Below, one piece after another: positions 1 through 12,175 of a stretch of 64,000 nucleotides of DNA (its first letter is position 1; every line of letters begins with the position of its first letter). Below the pieces are notes generated by a model, which made no database searches, had not been told where the DNA came from, and saw only the letters and a program-made list of their open reading frames with translations. A program made the translations under genes and the position numbers. This DNA comes from Topomyia yanbarensis (taxonomy: Eukaryota > Arthropoda > Insecta > Diptera > Culicidae): assembly GCF_030247195.1 (NCBI RefSeq), contig NC_080671.1:102659845-102723844 (forward strand). The letters are read 5' to 3'.

Positions 1-721
1 AAACGGTTGTTGCATTTAAGCGAATTCGTTGCCAGAATTCTCGCACAAATCGCGCAAAATGCTCGCAGAAACTCTGCCAGCATGAATTTCGCTTTGCTCA
101 ACTTTTGCTAACTTTCTGCTTGCCACGCCGACCGGGTTGCCGCCGTCATTTTTTTGCCGCTCTACCCACCCTTAAATCGCCCCTAAATCGCCCAGGGAAC
201 GCGCCATTTAATCGCCCTTAATTGCCTGATATGAAAATTAAAAATAATAATTATTTTCGGATTCACTATCTACTCACATAAATTTATCGGTACACTAGGT
301 AATCACCACCAGACTATAGGAAGAATCGATGGTGAAATTCGTATTGCACACCAAAACTTACCACAATCTGACTTTCATTTAGACTCAGAAATCTTGTTCC
401 ACTATACTTACACACGATTCCACAATTTTCCACATTCGTTGGCTAAATTAAGTGCACTAAACAAACAAAATACAAGCGGGAAAACGCCAATTGTTAAAAA
501 AAAAAACAATTTTAAACTTAAGCCAAACACGAGCCGCCATGTTTGAAAAACGCAAAAAACAACCAAGTCCATTTCAGCCGCCAGAAAATTTGTCTAAGTA
601 TTGAAATTGCCTTTAAATCGCATTCGCAAATTGCGTTTGTTCCTAGGGGCAATTAGCACAGGCGAGTTGAGTCAAACGTCAAACGTTTTAAATCGCCTGA
701 CTGTGTTCGTCCGCATTTTTT
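1..721. other. No gene; AT-rich with short TAAATCGCC repeats
   Basis: No coding pattern is seen. Around 170-225 a short motif, TTAAATCGCC or close variants, occurs several times in direct orientation, and similar TTTAAATCGC words recur near 610 and 690. These look like degenerate simple repeats rather than a gene. Confidence 0.4.
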
Positions 722-1652
722 TGACAGGGACGGTACTGAAGCCCTCAGTACCGATAAAGTACCGGTACTCGAATATTTTTTTAAAAAATTCGAAAAAAGC
801 TTCAAACTGAAATTAAATGCTCAAACTGATGATCTTATTCTCAGATGATTGATTTGTGCTGATCAATAAACATGTCTATTGTTTTTAATTGCTTCGGAAT
901 GGCAAGACTCATTTCACAGAAAATATTTTTCGTATAGGGCACCTTCTTTTGTTTCGAAATCTAGGCCACTTTGAAATCAATAACTGCTAAGTGGTGCGAC
1001 TTTCGTCGACTTGAACAGATGGTAAATGTATGAAACCCTATTAACAACAGTAAATCAAAGCGAGAATGGCAGTAAATCCGAGCAAGTTAATCGCATTTCC
1101 TCTCTTGCTTTTCTAAAAATTGGTTTCGACCTTTATGTCGTTTGCCTACTATTCTCTGATGCACATCAAGGCTCCATGCTTTCCTGTAAATTATGGAGTT
1201 TTGCTGAATTTTCCGATTACCAATAATTACAAATCGCCTCATTTTGAACAGTTCATCAAGTCTAAAACTGTTAGCTACTAAATCGCTGTTCGTTCTTTTA
1301 TAGATAAAGGTTTAAGAGCAAACCAAATACAGACATGACGTAGACCACAGTATTATTACGCGCCACCCAGTGAATAATGGAAACAAATCAGAATGTCGCT
1401 AATAAAACTTTAACTTCTCGAATTATTATGATGATGGCCCCACCTCATTCTCGCACAAAGGTGTTATCTCAACGATTTATCTAGAAGGAAAATTAATATA
1501 ATTAAACGTCATCTTGCAGACCGATATTTTGAACCTCTACAGAGTTAACATATTTGTCAAAAAAAATTTGCGTGGTATCGAAAATACCGGTACTGGCTTG
1601 GGTCGGTATTCCCGGGATTTTCGGTACCGGTATTACCGGTACCACAACCCTA
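722..1652 (-). mobile_element. hAT-like non-autonomous element, copy 1 (one end damaged)
   Basis: This is the second copy, in inverted orientation, of the element at 31405-32417. Its right end carries the TACCGGTAC-rich terminal block and finishes in CCACAACCCTA at 1652, matching the TAGGGTTGTGG start of the other copy. The left end diverges after the CTTCAGTACCGT block near 735, so the last terminal bases are lost or altered. It contains a short plus-strand reading frame (1026-1226, 66 codons) whose counterpart survives in the other copy. That peptide is not recognised as a transposase domain. Assignment to hAT rests on the 8-bp duplication at the other copy. Confidence 0.7.
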
Positions 1653-1785
1653 ATCTGCACAAACAAAACCGCTCACAAACGAGAAAATGAACGAAAATTT
1701 ACAACTAAAGGTGAACGGTATCGAACAGCGATGAGCAATATTATTGAAGACGCTGAGTCCCTGTGGATCTTATTATTTATTTGTA

Positions 1786-1902
1786 AGTGTCATTCCAATC
1801 GAGCACAAGACTTGTCAAAAGCACTCAATCTGGAGAAAATCGCTTCGAATCCTTCTGGAACAAGGGCCATTGACAGGTCTCGTGTTCGATTGGAATGACA
1901 CT
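1786..1902. repeat. Foldback MITE of about 117 bp
   Basis: The two ends form a long inverted repeat: AGTGTCATTCCAATCGA at the left and its complement TCGATTGGAATGACACT at the right, with pairing continuing imperfectly for roughly 33 bp per arm. The loop holds no gene. A diverged half-copy of the same arm lies near 19277-19310. No target duplication could be fixed. Confidence 0.7.
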
Positions 1903-3624
1903 GACAGATAAATGGTAAACAAACGATTGACGTGTCGAGTCTTTATTCGTGTCATCGAAGGTACGGTGTCGCCATCTACAAAAGTTGTGCCTGTGGGTGA
2001 TGCAAATGTAAACAAATGATGTTGATTTTTCGTCAAGTTTCAAATGGACCATTTTCAAATTTTTAAGAATATTGAGTTAATTAAATAAGTGAAAGGGGTT
2101 ATATAGACTTCCGGTAAACCTTTCTGCTAAGCCACCAAACCTTTGTCAAAGCTTTTTCGCAGAAAATATGGAATAGGAATTTCACATTTTAGCGTAGGTT
2201 AATTGGTTAAATGTGATTTTAATATACAAATATATTGAAACGTAATTTTAATGATATGGGCCAATATAGCATCAACCCAATAAATCATAACGTTTATAGT
2301 TTGGTAGTTTTTTGCTAGAGAACGTGAAGAAAAGTTCTTATAAACTGGTCGAATTTCACTGAAAATATAACTATCAAAAACACTCGGGGTTCTGAACAGA
2401 AGTATGAAAATTCGGAATCCACCGAATTTTGACCGATGTGTATTGCTACTTATGATAAGCGGAAACATCTGTCCAGCCAAAAACTACCTTGATAGCGTTC
2501 AACTACTCAAAACCCACCCGTGTTTCTTTAGCAAACTATATGCAAGTATATAGTCCTAATATCTTATTCGCCATTACTGTGATATCCTCTTCGTGGTTAA
2601 AGACATCCGTCTGCGTGGTTGAAAACAGCAGATCACCTGCACATCAATATATTTTTCATTTTGTTCCATATACATTGATAGCTGGCGGTATAAATATGGC
2701 CAACGAAAAATACATATTTCTTCATAACAAACTAATTGCATTGAGAGAAATTTTTACCATAAGTTGTATACATATTGCTTTTCAATCTGTAAATAAAATT
2801 TTGGGCGAAAAGGTGAATTTTCAATACTTTTTATCATTTTGAAAACTTGTTTGTTTTTTGCTTCACAAAAATGCGTTATGTTGAGGACGCAAAATAAATA
2901 CGTTCTACGACTTTTTTACTCGTTTCTTTACCAAATTAGCTCGTTTGATAATTTTTGTTTTGATTGGTACTAACAATTTCATGTATTTATGAAAAAACCG
3001 TTGAAAACGGCACGCTTAAATTATTCATTTTTCATCATCCATTTGTTAACATGAACTTCACGCACACAAGCTGTCAAACTCAGCTTCGTATTCGCGAATC
3101 CAGAGGGATCCAGCGTCGTTAAATATTATGTAAACAAATACACTCTACGGAGAGAGTACGCAAAAATAGGTGTATTTCCAGCCAGTGCAAAATTGTTACC
3201 CTGTCGGGTTACAGTTTCCATCCCAAAATTTTAGTGTGAGACCCCATTTCATTCCAATACAGTGACAGTGTGGTGCAGTTTGTACAGGAATGGCGTACTG
3301 GGTCCATTTTGTCGAGGCATGGTTGAGGATGAGGACTGGTTGATTCCAAATGTTGTTACAAAAAATTTGAAACGATTGGGGTAGTAATGCATACGGTTGT
3401 TGCCATAATCGATTCATTGAAAACGACGAATCTTATCGGAAAACGGCAATGACGGTTGGCTGCCTCGTTTTTGCGACTTGGCGTCCTTGGAATTGTTTTC
3501 ATGGTGTTACGTTAATCTTCTCGTCTTCAGCGACAAACATCAAGCAAGTGATGAGCTACAGGCTAACATTGAACGTGTTGGCCTGTAGCTTCACGAACTT
3601 ACTTCATTTTTTCTCGAAAATGAT
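1903..3624. other. AT-rich non-coding DNA
   Basis: No recognisable gene. Open frames here are short and lack family resemblance. One small perfect stem-loop is present at 3554-3590 (AGCTACAGGC pairing with GCCTGTAGCT across a 17-base loop). The stretch reads as intronic or intergenic DNA. Confidence 0.4.
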
Positions 3625-4448
3625 TTAAAATAAATCTTATGTAAACATAGACAACCATACATAGGAAAACTGCGGTTGTTTACATCTGGCCTATCAAGAC
3701 AACACCCGAAGAGAAAAAAAACTATACGCATTGGATGGATTTATGTCAAATCTAAGAGAAGAGACGACAGCAGGCTTACTTCTCTTCTTAATTTTATCTA
3801 CCAGGCCCTGTCGTAATTCCAAAGACAACAAGCATCCATCGTTGCCAGATTCCATTAGCATGTTTTTCACAATTGCTGAAAATAATTGTACCTCAAATAT
3901 CGACTCTCTGTCAAGAATTCATAATACTAGTTGCATTTAAAAATTGAATTTTATGTTTATTCGCGTCTCTCTTAACAATGCACGTAGTTATATCGTCATT
4001 CAGGGTAATTATTCAATTTGATGATGTATGAAAAGTAGCCAAAATAAATTCAGCAGCACTGTTTCTCATCCCGTTTGAAAATATTATGAACGCTCTTGAC
4101 TGGCAAAACGACCAATCAGAAGCTGGTTCAATATTGAGGTTAAGACTGGATCAAATTGGCTACGCGATTGTCTTCTCTTCTCTTAGTGTCAAATAAAAAT
4201 AACCCTGCGGGAAAACCGGAAAAACATGTATTCATTTTTTCTGACAGGGCATAATTTGTCGTGAAATTCGATTTGTCAAATGCATCTGATAGTGTCAAAT
4301 CAAGACTGTCAACATATATCTTTATTTTAAATTTTAATTTTATTTTCACGTGGAAAAAACATTGTTATTATCACGAAAATCATCTTTATCGATGTATGTA
4401 ATAAATTTTTTTTTCTCATTTAATGATTCAATTATAGACCGTATGCTA
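3625..4448. repeat. Interspersed repeat, copy A (interrupted)
   Basis: This matches 33229-33612 in the same orientation once the 435-bp insertion at 3752-4186 and one copy of its target duplication are removed. Shared landmarks are TTAAAATAAATCTTATGTAAA at the start, CCCTGCGGGAAAACCGG in the middle and CTTTATCGATGTATGTAATAA near the end. No terminal inverted repeats or coding domain were found, so the class is unknown. The comparison with copy B gives the empty site for the insertion. Confidence 0.75.
3752..4186. mobile_element. hAT-type MITE, 435 bp
   Basis: Terminal inverted repeats CTAAGAGAAGAGACGAC and GTCTTCTCTTCTCTTAG bound the segment. Both sides carry the 8-bp duplication TGTCAAAT (3744-3751 and 4187-4194). 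The uninterrupted site is visible in copy B near 33350. An 8-bp duplication is characteristic of the hAT superfamily. No transposase is encoded, so the element would need a helper enzyme from elsewhere. Confidence 0.88.
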
Positions 4449-4527
4449 CAAAAAACGACTATTAATAATTGTTTTCAACTGTTATTGTCCGGAGAAAATA
4501 GATCCTATTTTGGCATTTCTGTTTCAG

Positions 4528-5755
4528 ATACCTAATGTGACATCCCCAGGTACCTTTAGAGTCGAACCAGACCCCGAGATATTTAAATGTGAAGACCTGA
4601 CTGATCGTTACGCCCATTAATAGAAGCTGGCGTTGCGCCGGCTCACGCTTCCTAGAAAAAAAACAACCAACTCAGTTTTCTCCGTGGAGAACTCGCTCCC
4701 CAGCTGAAGAGCCCAAGCAGACAAATGGGCCCTGTAACGGAGACCACCCCGTCGTTTGCAAGTTGCCTTAGCGTGCATGAATTGGCAAGACAATCGTCAA
4801 TGTCATTCATGTAAAAATTGTAGAGTAGGGGACTTAGACATGAGCCCTGGGGAAGACCCATGTAGCTAAATCGCGATGTTGTTAAATCGCCATGCGAAAA
4901 GTGCATGTGCTTTTCAAACAACAGGTTTAGCAAAAAGTTATTTAAAATCGTCGAAAGACCATGCTTATCCAAGAAGACTGATGCCATCTGCTCTTTGCTA
5001 GCATAGGCCAATTGGATTACTGTAGAAAGCAACGCAAGGTAATCGTTCGTCCCTTTGCCTTTGCGGAAACCAAATTGTCTATCTGATAGTAAGCCATTTG
5101 CATGAACCCAATTGTCGAGGCGAATCAAGATCATTTTCTCGAACAACTTCCGAATACAGGACAGCATTGCAATCGGTCGATACGAGTTGTGGTCGAAGGC
5201 TGGTTTTCTTGGTTTTTGGATGGCGATGACCTTCGCTTGCCTCCAGTCATGAGGGACAATGTTACCCTCAAGAGACTTGTTAAATAAGATCAACAAGCGC
5301 CTTTTTACAGTGTCAAGCAGATTTTTCAGCAAGTTGAATTTGACTCTGTCTAACCCTGGGGAGTTATTGTTGCATGACAAGAGAGCAAATGTGAACTCCA
5401 CCATCGAAAACGGTGTTTCGTTCGCGGTATCGTGAGGAAACGCAGCGCGGTACGTTTTCTGTACCGGGACAAATCTTCTTGGTAAAAGCGAATATCAAGC
5501 GGTTTGAATATTCCGCGTTTCTCGTTGGAACTGTTTCGATTACGCATACGTCGAGCCCTACCCCAAAGAGTGCTCATCGCTGTTTCTCTCGTTAACCAGT
5601 CGACGAGCCGGCGCCAATAACTTCGTTTTTTGGCTTTCATTAGACTCTTTATTCGCCTTTCTAACGACGTGTACTGTTGATAACTAGCGGGTAACCTGTC
5701 TTCCCGGAAGGCCTTATTTGCAGTGGACTTCTACAGCTCTGAGCACTTTTTGTCT
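4528..5755 (-). pseudogene. Decayed I-like retrotransposon ORF2 fragment
   Basis: The minus strand encodes a relative of the ORF2 at 44645-48337. Alignment runs from the linker after the endonuclease (SYWRRLVD and RMRNRN motifs), through the reverse transcriptase (YRPIAMLSCIRKL, GLPQGSCLSPLLYNFY), to just past the catalytic box. It is dead for several reasons. The endonuclease and RNase H are absent, and frames shift near 5390-5600. About 20 residues around the first catalytic aspartate (the FLDIKGAFD region) are deleted. The ADD box reads AND. Protein similarity to the full-length copy is high, so it belongs to the same or a sister family. Confidence 0.9.
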
Positions 5756-8386
5756 CTTTTATTTTGATGTTTCATTGATATTGTTTGAAATTATGTTTTC
5801 TTTGATCAATCAGCGCGTTGTTATGTACACAATTTTTCTCCTAAACAAGGTCAACTCATCTCTTCGTCTTTCTACTGAATATATTGAAGCACCCTAAAAT
5901 GGACTGCAACTACTCCATTATAAGTTCTTCCAAAGTTTTCCTGCTTTGCACCTGCTTGAAGCAACTGTAGTCAATACGAAAATATCAAATAAAAACAAGT
6001 GATATAAATGTTGTAGATGTCAAAGATAATAATAATTGAATGGTTGCTTTGCTCCCAAGCGAATTACTAGGAATGTAGCGCTGGTAGTCGCGATCTGCGG
6101 TGACATGAATGTGAACAGTGGATATCTGTCAGAACTAATAACTGCTTAGTTAGTCCATTGTTTACCATTCGTAATACCTACCTGCAATACCAATCCAGTG
6201 AAGCTAGTAAAAAGTTCCAAAAGTGCTCAGCTAAAAATCATTCGTTATTGTTAGGTTAGAAAAAATAGTAAAGTTTATGTTAACACTATCCGTAGTTACA
6301 ACTAAATGTATACCCGCAAAAGAATGCGACTTTACTACTTTAACTAAAACTTTTGAACTAATTTAAATCACCGTGAAGAAGTCGATTATTCGAATTTAAT
6401 CAATAAGTTTTGAATGTTCCCATTTTAACGTACAGAGTAAGGATAAAAAACTCCAAAAATATATCAAAAAACCGTTCCAACTTTACGCAAACTGTTGAAT
6501 GTTCAGATATTTTTCTCAACCTTAACTTTACTCAAACTTATGCATTATCTTTCCACGTAAACTACTTATCATAGGCCAAATAAATTCCTACACTCTAAAA
6601 CCATTTGCTACCATTTCCAGTTGCTATAAAATGTCTTGCAAGCATGCCTGTTGTTGAATTGTTGTTAATCGTTCCTTAACATTTGCGTAACTTTAACGAT
6701 CACAACCCTGTAGCCTATCAAGTTCTGTGGATAAATGTCAGTGAATGTATAGCGAAGAATAGACTTCCGAATGAGATCACAAATTCCAAGAGCTTCGACT
6801 ATATACGGTACCAAAATGGTCCAAGCGAGAGAAAAAAGAACAAAACAAGAGTGCAGGATGATACAAATCAAAAGTAGAAGACAAAAATAAATATCAACAA
6901 CAACCCCAACAGAGCGGCTCATGCCGAATAATCTACTTTTTGATGTTCCAGAACCTGAATAAACTCCAGTGATAGAATCGTTTACATATATTATATACAT
7001 GATGAATGTCTCCCCCAGAATAGTCTTAGTACGCCCGTTTTGTAACTGTTGTGAATATAAAAGAATTTATCGAACCAAACAAGTCTGAATCAAAGTTCAG
7101 TCTTTTAGATCCCAAAGGGTTTTCATTGGCGTTTTAACGATGGAAAATTAAACCAATTGTTGTTTGTTTGTCCCTGCATTTTTTAAGAGATTATGTGCAA
7201 CGTGACGGTTCTTGTAAGATATTGTTAAATTCGACGTATTCCGGCGTATATTTAGATAACTACAAACTAAAAACAAATCCTACTTATGTAATTGTTGTCG
7301 TTAAAAAAAACAAAACAAAACCACAAACTGGTGTTTGAGTATTAATGTGTACCCTGAGGAGACTAAGAAATAAATTGCAGGCAATAGAAAAAAAGCACTG
7401 CTAACTGTAGAATTGAAATGTGAACAAAAGCGAATGGACGAAGGCGACACTTTTTCAGTTGTTTCGATGTTCACAGTACTCAAAGCATTCTGCAAATGAT
7501 TAATAAAATGAAATTCCATGATATGTAAATATAAACTAGTTTCAATTGAAGTATGGGCGTTCTCCGGTCTGCTCAACTCAACATTTTGTCAAAAAGATCT
7601 CCTAAACGACTCCGACTAAATACCCCTTCTATTACCCTGTCCACTAAGTGGTAAGCAAAGTAAAATCCAACCGGAAGCTCCTACTAAAACTTTGATAACA
7701 CGATTCTAGTTGCCCCGTAAGTGAGATCACATACAAATCCTTATCCCTCTAACACACTTCGTTATATTGTTATATCAGAGTTTTTAATAGTAGAGTTGCG
7801 TAAAGAGGATTGGCAACATTGGACCAATCATTGGTCTTTTTTAAATTTTGGCAACCTTTTATTTTTAATTAAATTTCAAATGACTTCACCCAGTAGATAC
7901 AGAACACTAGATTAGGATTGTCGCTGGCATCAGTGGTTGGAACATCATTGTTTTGATTCCGGAATATACCTGTCAAATGGGCCAAATAAAAAAAAGCAAA
8001 AAAATAATCCTCTATCGTTGTTTCACAGCGACTAATCATTTTTGTTTCTTTTAGCCAGCAAAACAATGACCATTCTTGGTTGATGTATTTTCACTAATTA
8101 GAATGTACAAATTGTCTAAATCTGTACTGAATTTTAATGAATTTTCATTTTCTTGTGCGGTATATGCAAACTCTTCCATTTCATAACAATAACAGTCGAA
8201 AATGTACACCGAGAAAATTCGTTATATTGAATATATTGATTTCACACATATTTTTTTGCAACTTATAGTAGCACATAAAAATTATCTGTCACGTATAGAT
8301 ATCATGTGAAAACTAATGAAATTATAATAGTATGCCACATAGAAATTTGTTTCATAGCAGATATCACGTAATTTTTCTGCTTGCCT
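5756..8386. other. AT-rich non-coding DNA
   Basis: No gene, repeat with clear ends, or RNA could be supported in this 2.6-kb stretch. Short open frames near 6665-7000 and 7301-7576 show no domain and have the low-complexity, I/L/F-rich look of random AT-rich frames. Confidence 0.4.
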
Positions 8387-8465
8387 CTCGTTTATTCTGC
8401 TGTAAATTTTATGCATTGGACGTTTCCGATCTTGAATGTATAAAAATCACAGCAGAATAAACGAG
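8387..8465. repeat. Palindromic hairpin, 79 bp
   Basis: CTCGTTTATTCTGCTGT at the left end is answered by ACAGCAGAATAAACGAG at the right, and pairing continues imperfectly inward to a short loop. This looks like a miniature foldback transposon or a structured insertion. No target duplication was fixed. Confidence 0.7.
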
Positions 8466-9753
8466 ACTGAATTGAAGAAAGGTAAACTCTGCATTTTACT
8501 TATTCGAAGTTCAACTAAACGGTTTGTGGTTACAAGCAGGCCATATTTTTCTGCGTGTATCAAAAGTGTGGACCAAAGACTTTTACTAGAGAGACTTTCG
8601 ATAACTTGACAGATATATACCAAAAGCAAAACAAACATGTTCCGAGGCGAAAACAATGGGAACACCAGCGACAATCCTTATCTAGTGTTCTGTATCTACT
8701 CTTCACCCGAACGCTTCAGTTAGAAGTTAACTTTGTGCATTTTTGACTTCCGGTGAAAATTTCAACGTGTGGACATGTTGGTTTTCACCGAGTGCTAGAT
8801 AATTCGCTTTTTTCACCTTGATTGGGCGAATTACTCGTGCTGTGGTGGACCAATTTTGTGGCGCTGCGAGTTTATCGTCGGTTAGTCACAAAAAGTAAAG
8901 TCCATTGGACTATAAACGAAAATTAACTGGCAATATAGCTTTATATGCTTTGCCATTTTGGGCTTTGTTTCACAAACAAGCCAAACAGAAGCGAAGAAGA
9001 AGAAGTGCATTTTAAAAATAAGTGTTTAGTTTTATTTTGTAAAAATCAGTGCGATGAATAACATCGTATAAAGCATTTAAGCTTTTTCCGGTTCTCAACT
9101 GATTCGCAACTAAGAACGAAATGCATTGTTTTTTGCCGCTTGCCGTCTGATTGGGGTTTGACAAAAAACAGTCGAATTTGCAGCGTAAGATAAATTTGAA
9201 TAAGTACATATGTATTTGTGGAATGCATACACAAATTTGTCAAAATTTTAGCTGCACTTTATCTATGAGAAATACCTTCATATTTCCACTGTCGGTGGAA
9301 GATTATTAACACTACCCAGAGCTGTTCCGGTGTTTGAAATAGTGCCAAATTTGAATATCAGTGAACCTATATTTTTTGATAATTGTCATTAAGCGAAATA
9401 TTCCTGGTTTTAAATAATGTTAATATTACATCATTGAATTTTTTCTCATAATTATAATCACATAATAACGATACTCCCCACGCATTCGAGCATTGTTATT
9501 CTTCGTGTCCGATAGGTAGACGTTTTGAGTGTTCAATAGATAGATTTGCTTCAGTCTTTGCGCAACTGTTCTTTATAAACTGTGTGTTATATATACCTCT
9601 CTGATTAGAATCTGTTCCCTCACCCAGTAGCAGAATATGACGGAAATCATATTACTTCCTTAAAAGGACTATGAGTCTTTTGTAAATAAACTTGTGTTGT
9701 ACTCTATGCCTTGAAAAATATATAATCCACATGGGCATCGTCCGTAGTAGCAA
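8466..9753. other. Non-coding DNA
   Basis: No gene was recognised. The stretch 8740-9000 is slightly richer in GC but has no frame with family resemblance. The remainder is AT-rich. Confidence 0.35.
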
Positions 9754-10049
9754 CACAGACTAACAGACATAACACTATGAAGAAATTTCTTTAAAAAAAT
9801 CAATCCGACAATTTGCCCAGAACACTAGCTCCTCCTTTTACACACGGTCCCAAAAACTCATTTACTAGTGGGTTACTCCTCAGACTTGAGAATAATTGTT
9901 CACTAGTGGTACATCGCCCCGCATGCTTGTTCATATTGCAGTGGCGCTATCATCGTAAACGCGGTCGCAATACCAATTACAAATATATTTAAAATAACCG
10001 ATAAAGCGCGCGCAGCATTATTTTTTAGTGTTATGTCTGTTAGTCCGTG
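9754..10049. mobile_element. MITE with 24-bp terminal inverted repeats
   Basis: The ends CACAGACTAACAGACATAAC and GTTATGTCTGTTAGTCCGTG are inverted copies with one mismatch, and the match extends to AACACTA / TAGTGTT inside. The interior (about 250 bp) encodes nothing recognisable. Flanking GTAGCAA and GTAGAAA may be a decayed target duplication, but this is uncertain, so no superfamily is assigned. Confidence 0.75.
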
Positions 10050-10236
10050 GTAGAAATGACAAACACGCTCATTCATATACATATACTCAAATTTGAGTGA
10101 CCAGCCAATTAATTTCATAAAATGTGCTCGTAGTCAAAAACTGAGTTCTCTTCGTCTACCCAATTTTTGAGTTTGGTATTAAAATGTCACATTTGAGTAC
10201 ACTTTACTCAAAAAGCAAACACGAAAAAATAACGTA

Positions 10237-10959
10237 GGTAGGTTGGCGATTTTGAGGAACATTTCCGTGCAATTTCTTCGGACAATATCGATAGAACAAA
10301 TATCCGCGAGAAGGATGCCACATCTAAACTTGACCGGAAGATATATGCCGATCAGATTAGAAGTGCGAGAGACTCGAACATAGCCGTAGGATATACGGTA
10401 CCTTTGACTCAAAATGCGAAACAGAAAGGAGATCTAATTTTAGCGAAGCATCGTTATACGGTTTTGGCTAGAGAAGGCGCAAAAGCAGAGATGCCAGTTA
10501 CTTTTTTCAAATGTCTGCAATAGTAATTTTAAAAGTCTGGGAAGAACAAAAAATGTAAGGAAAGCTAGTGTAACCAAAAGCCTTTATATTCAAAAATCTG
10601 TAAATATCTGCAACCAAACTAAAAAAATCTGCAAATATCTGCGTCATCGAAAGAATCTGCAGCTAAAATTAAAAGTCTGCGAATTTGCAGACATGTCTGC
10701 AAATCTGGAATCTCTGCGCAAAAGTTATTGTACAAAGTAACAGAGGTGTTCAATATTCAAGGAACGTCCTAAATGTGAAGAAAGTTCCGATCTTGTTGCA
10801 AAAGAGAAGCACGATGAAATATAAGACAGTGTAATTCTGTCAGAAATCTATGAGGAAGAACTAGATAATGTTGGAAATCAGCAGCCCGAAAGATCCAAGC
10901 GCTCAATCAAGAAACTGTCACGATTCAGTGATATGATTCTAGATTCAATTTTTGACTAG
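10237..10959 (+). pseudogene. Ty3/gypsy (Mag-like) pol C-terminus, split by a MITE
   Basis: The plus strand encodes the region downstream of the integrase core, including a GPY/F-like block. Landmarks are GTFP near 10258, then REKDATSKLD, ARDSNIAVG, then after the insertion KVIVQSNRGVQYSRNVLNVKK, and a basic tail ending at a TAG at 10957-10959. The same block is found in the separate gypsy relic at 30290-30877, which supports the assignment. It is broken by an in-frame stop near 10249, by frame changes downstream of 10790 and by the MITE at 10486-10716. It lies directly upstream of LTR-like sequence, as expected for a 3' pol end. Confidence 0.82.
10486..10716. mobile_element. hAT-type MITE, 231 bp
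   Basis: Terminal repeats CAGAGATGCCAG and CTGGAATCTCTG match in inverted orientation at 11 of 12 positions. The 8-bp duplication CGCAAAAG flanks the element (10478-10485 and 10717-10724). Removing the element and one duplication restores a continuous gypsy pol frame across the site. The interior is built from variants of TCTGCAAATATCTG and has no coding capacity. Confidence 0.9.
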
Positions 10960-10961
10960 AG

Positions 10962-11046
10962 TACACTGCCGCTTTACGCATAGTTGTCCCATGTGTAAAG
11001 GGAATCCCATAGAACTTGGAGCAGTTATGCGTATAGCAGCAATACT
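10962..11046. repeat. 85-bp palindromic MITE, copy 1
   Basis: This short segment starts ACTGCCGC and ends GCAGCAATA, with internal TTGTCCCATGTGTA and TTATGCGTATAGC blocks that fold on each other imperfectly. The same organisation is present at 13411-13493. It sits three bases after the stop of the gypsy pol relic. Confidence 0.65.
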
Positions 11047-11427
11047 ATAGGAGGGCATTGTAGAGTAAATAGTATGTTAACAGAATAAAAGTTAATATAT
11101 CAATAACTTTAAATTAAATCAGCACGATTCAATTTCGCTGATTGGAACATTAAATTATTCTTAAGTACTTGTCTTCTCACGATTCACCCCCTCCGAACTC
11201 GGGACAAGAGCAAGCACTGCCGCTAGCCATCTGTAGAATCCTCTCCCAAAGCCGAAACATGTAAGGCGTGCGCGACGGACAAACCAGTCATTTTTAAAGT
11301 CACGTAAATATAAAAACAAACAAAACAAGCCAGTCATTCACAATTCGGACGCAGAGAAGGAAGGACGACTAGCAGCAGCCATCTTCAGAATCCTCTTGCA
11401 AAGCTCGGATGAGTGCTAGCACTGCCG

Positions 11428-11440
11428 CTATATAAGGTGC
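11428..11440 (+). promoter_or_regulatory. TATA-like box in LTR-like sequence
   Basis: GCTATATAAGG lies in the LTR-like block just before the MITE insertion point. The sequence fits an RNA polymerase II TATA box, but no start site can be placed. It would have been separated from downstream DNA by the insertion. Confidence 0.35.
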
Positions 11441-11938
11441 AATAGGGATCTTTAATTTGGAAAAATTGTGCCAGTTTTTCATATGTATTGATAGCGGGTG
11501 TCCTTACGAGTACACTCATATCATTCTTAAACCTTAATTATTCTTTAATGATTTTTAAATTAAAAAAAAAAAACCAAATTAAATTCAACCAGCAAACTGA
11601 CAGTTGTCCTACTAAATGACGTATCTGCAAATATCTCGTTCGCCTCATTGTTAACCTGGACAACACCCCACACAGCATGATCTGGTACTTTTTCAATCCG
11701 CTAGCAGCCTGCCATCCCAAGTTTCATCTGCAAACTATGGTAGATCTGATAAGGCAACCTATAGAGTCGTGCAAGTCGCATGGGTTTGGATGTGTTATTG
11801 TCCTAAAAGGAAACAAACTAAAAAATGTTTTTTCCAATAGTTTCGGGCCAAAAAATTGAAAAAGACTGAGATATTAACTCACGGTACTAATCTGCATCAG
11901 AATATGCCTTAACCCGCACACTCCTAAAGATCCCTATT
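11441..11938. mobile_element. MITE, 498 bp, in LTR-like sequence
   Basis: Ends AATAGGGATCTTTA and TAAAGATCCCTATT are perfect 14-bp inverted repeats. The sequence on either side belongs to the same LTR-like block, which supports an insertion. No target duplication is obvious and no transposase is encoded. Confidence 0.7.
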
Positions 11939-12175
11939 GGGACGCCGAGAAGAAAGGACGACCAGTAGCAGCCATCAGCAGAATCCACTCCCAAATTTAG
12001 TAAGAGAAGTAGATAAGTAAGCGAGCCCTCTGTTCTTCGGGAACAGAGCAACAGCAAGCCCTCTGTCGAAAGTCTGCGGCAAATAGCAGCCGGTGATACA
12101 CAAGCCAACGACACGACCAGCCACTTAATGAAATATCGCGTGAAAAAAGTGTCCGAGTTATGCACCGCCAGTTAC

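Larger units (their letters stand above)
11047..12175 (+). repeat. LTR-like sequence with three imperfect internal repeats
   Basis: The segment follows the gypsy pol relic and is richer in GC. Three imperfect copies of a roughly 40-bp unit centred on GCAGCCATCTTCAGAATCC lie near 11220, 11370 and 11970. A TATA-like word sits at 11429-11437. I infer the remains of a gypsy long terminal repeat or leader with repeated regulatory units. A second LTR was not found to confirm this. The segment is interrupted by the element at 11441-11938. Confidence 0.45.
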
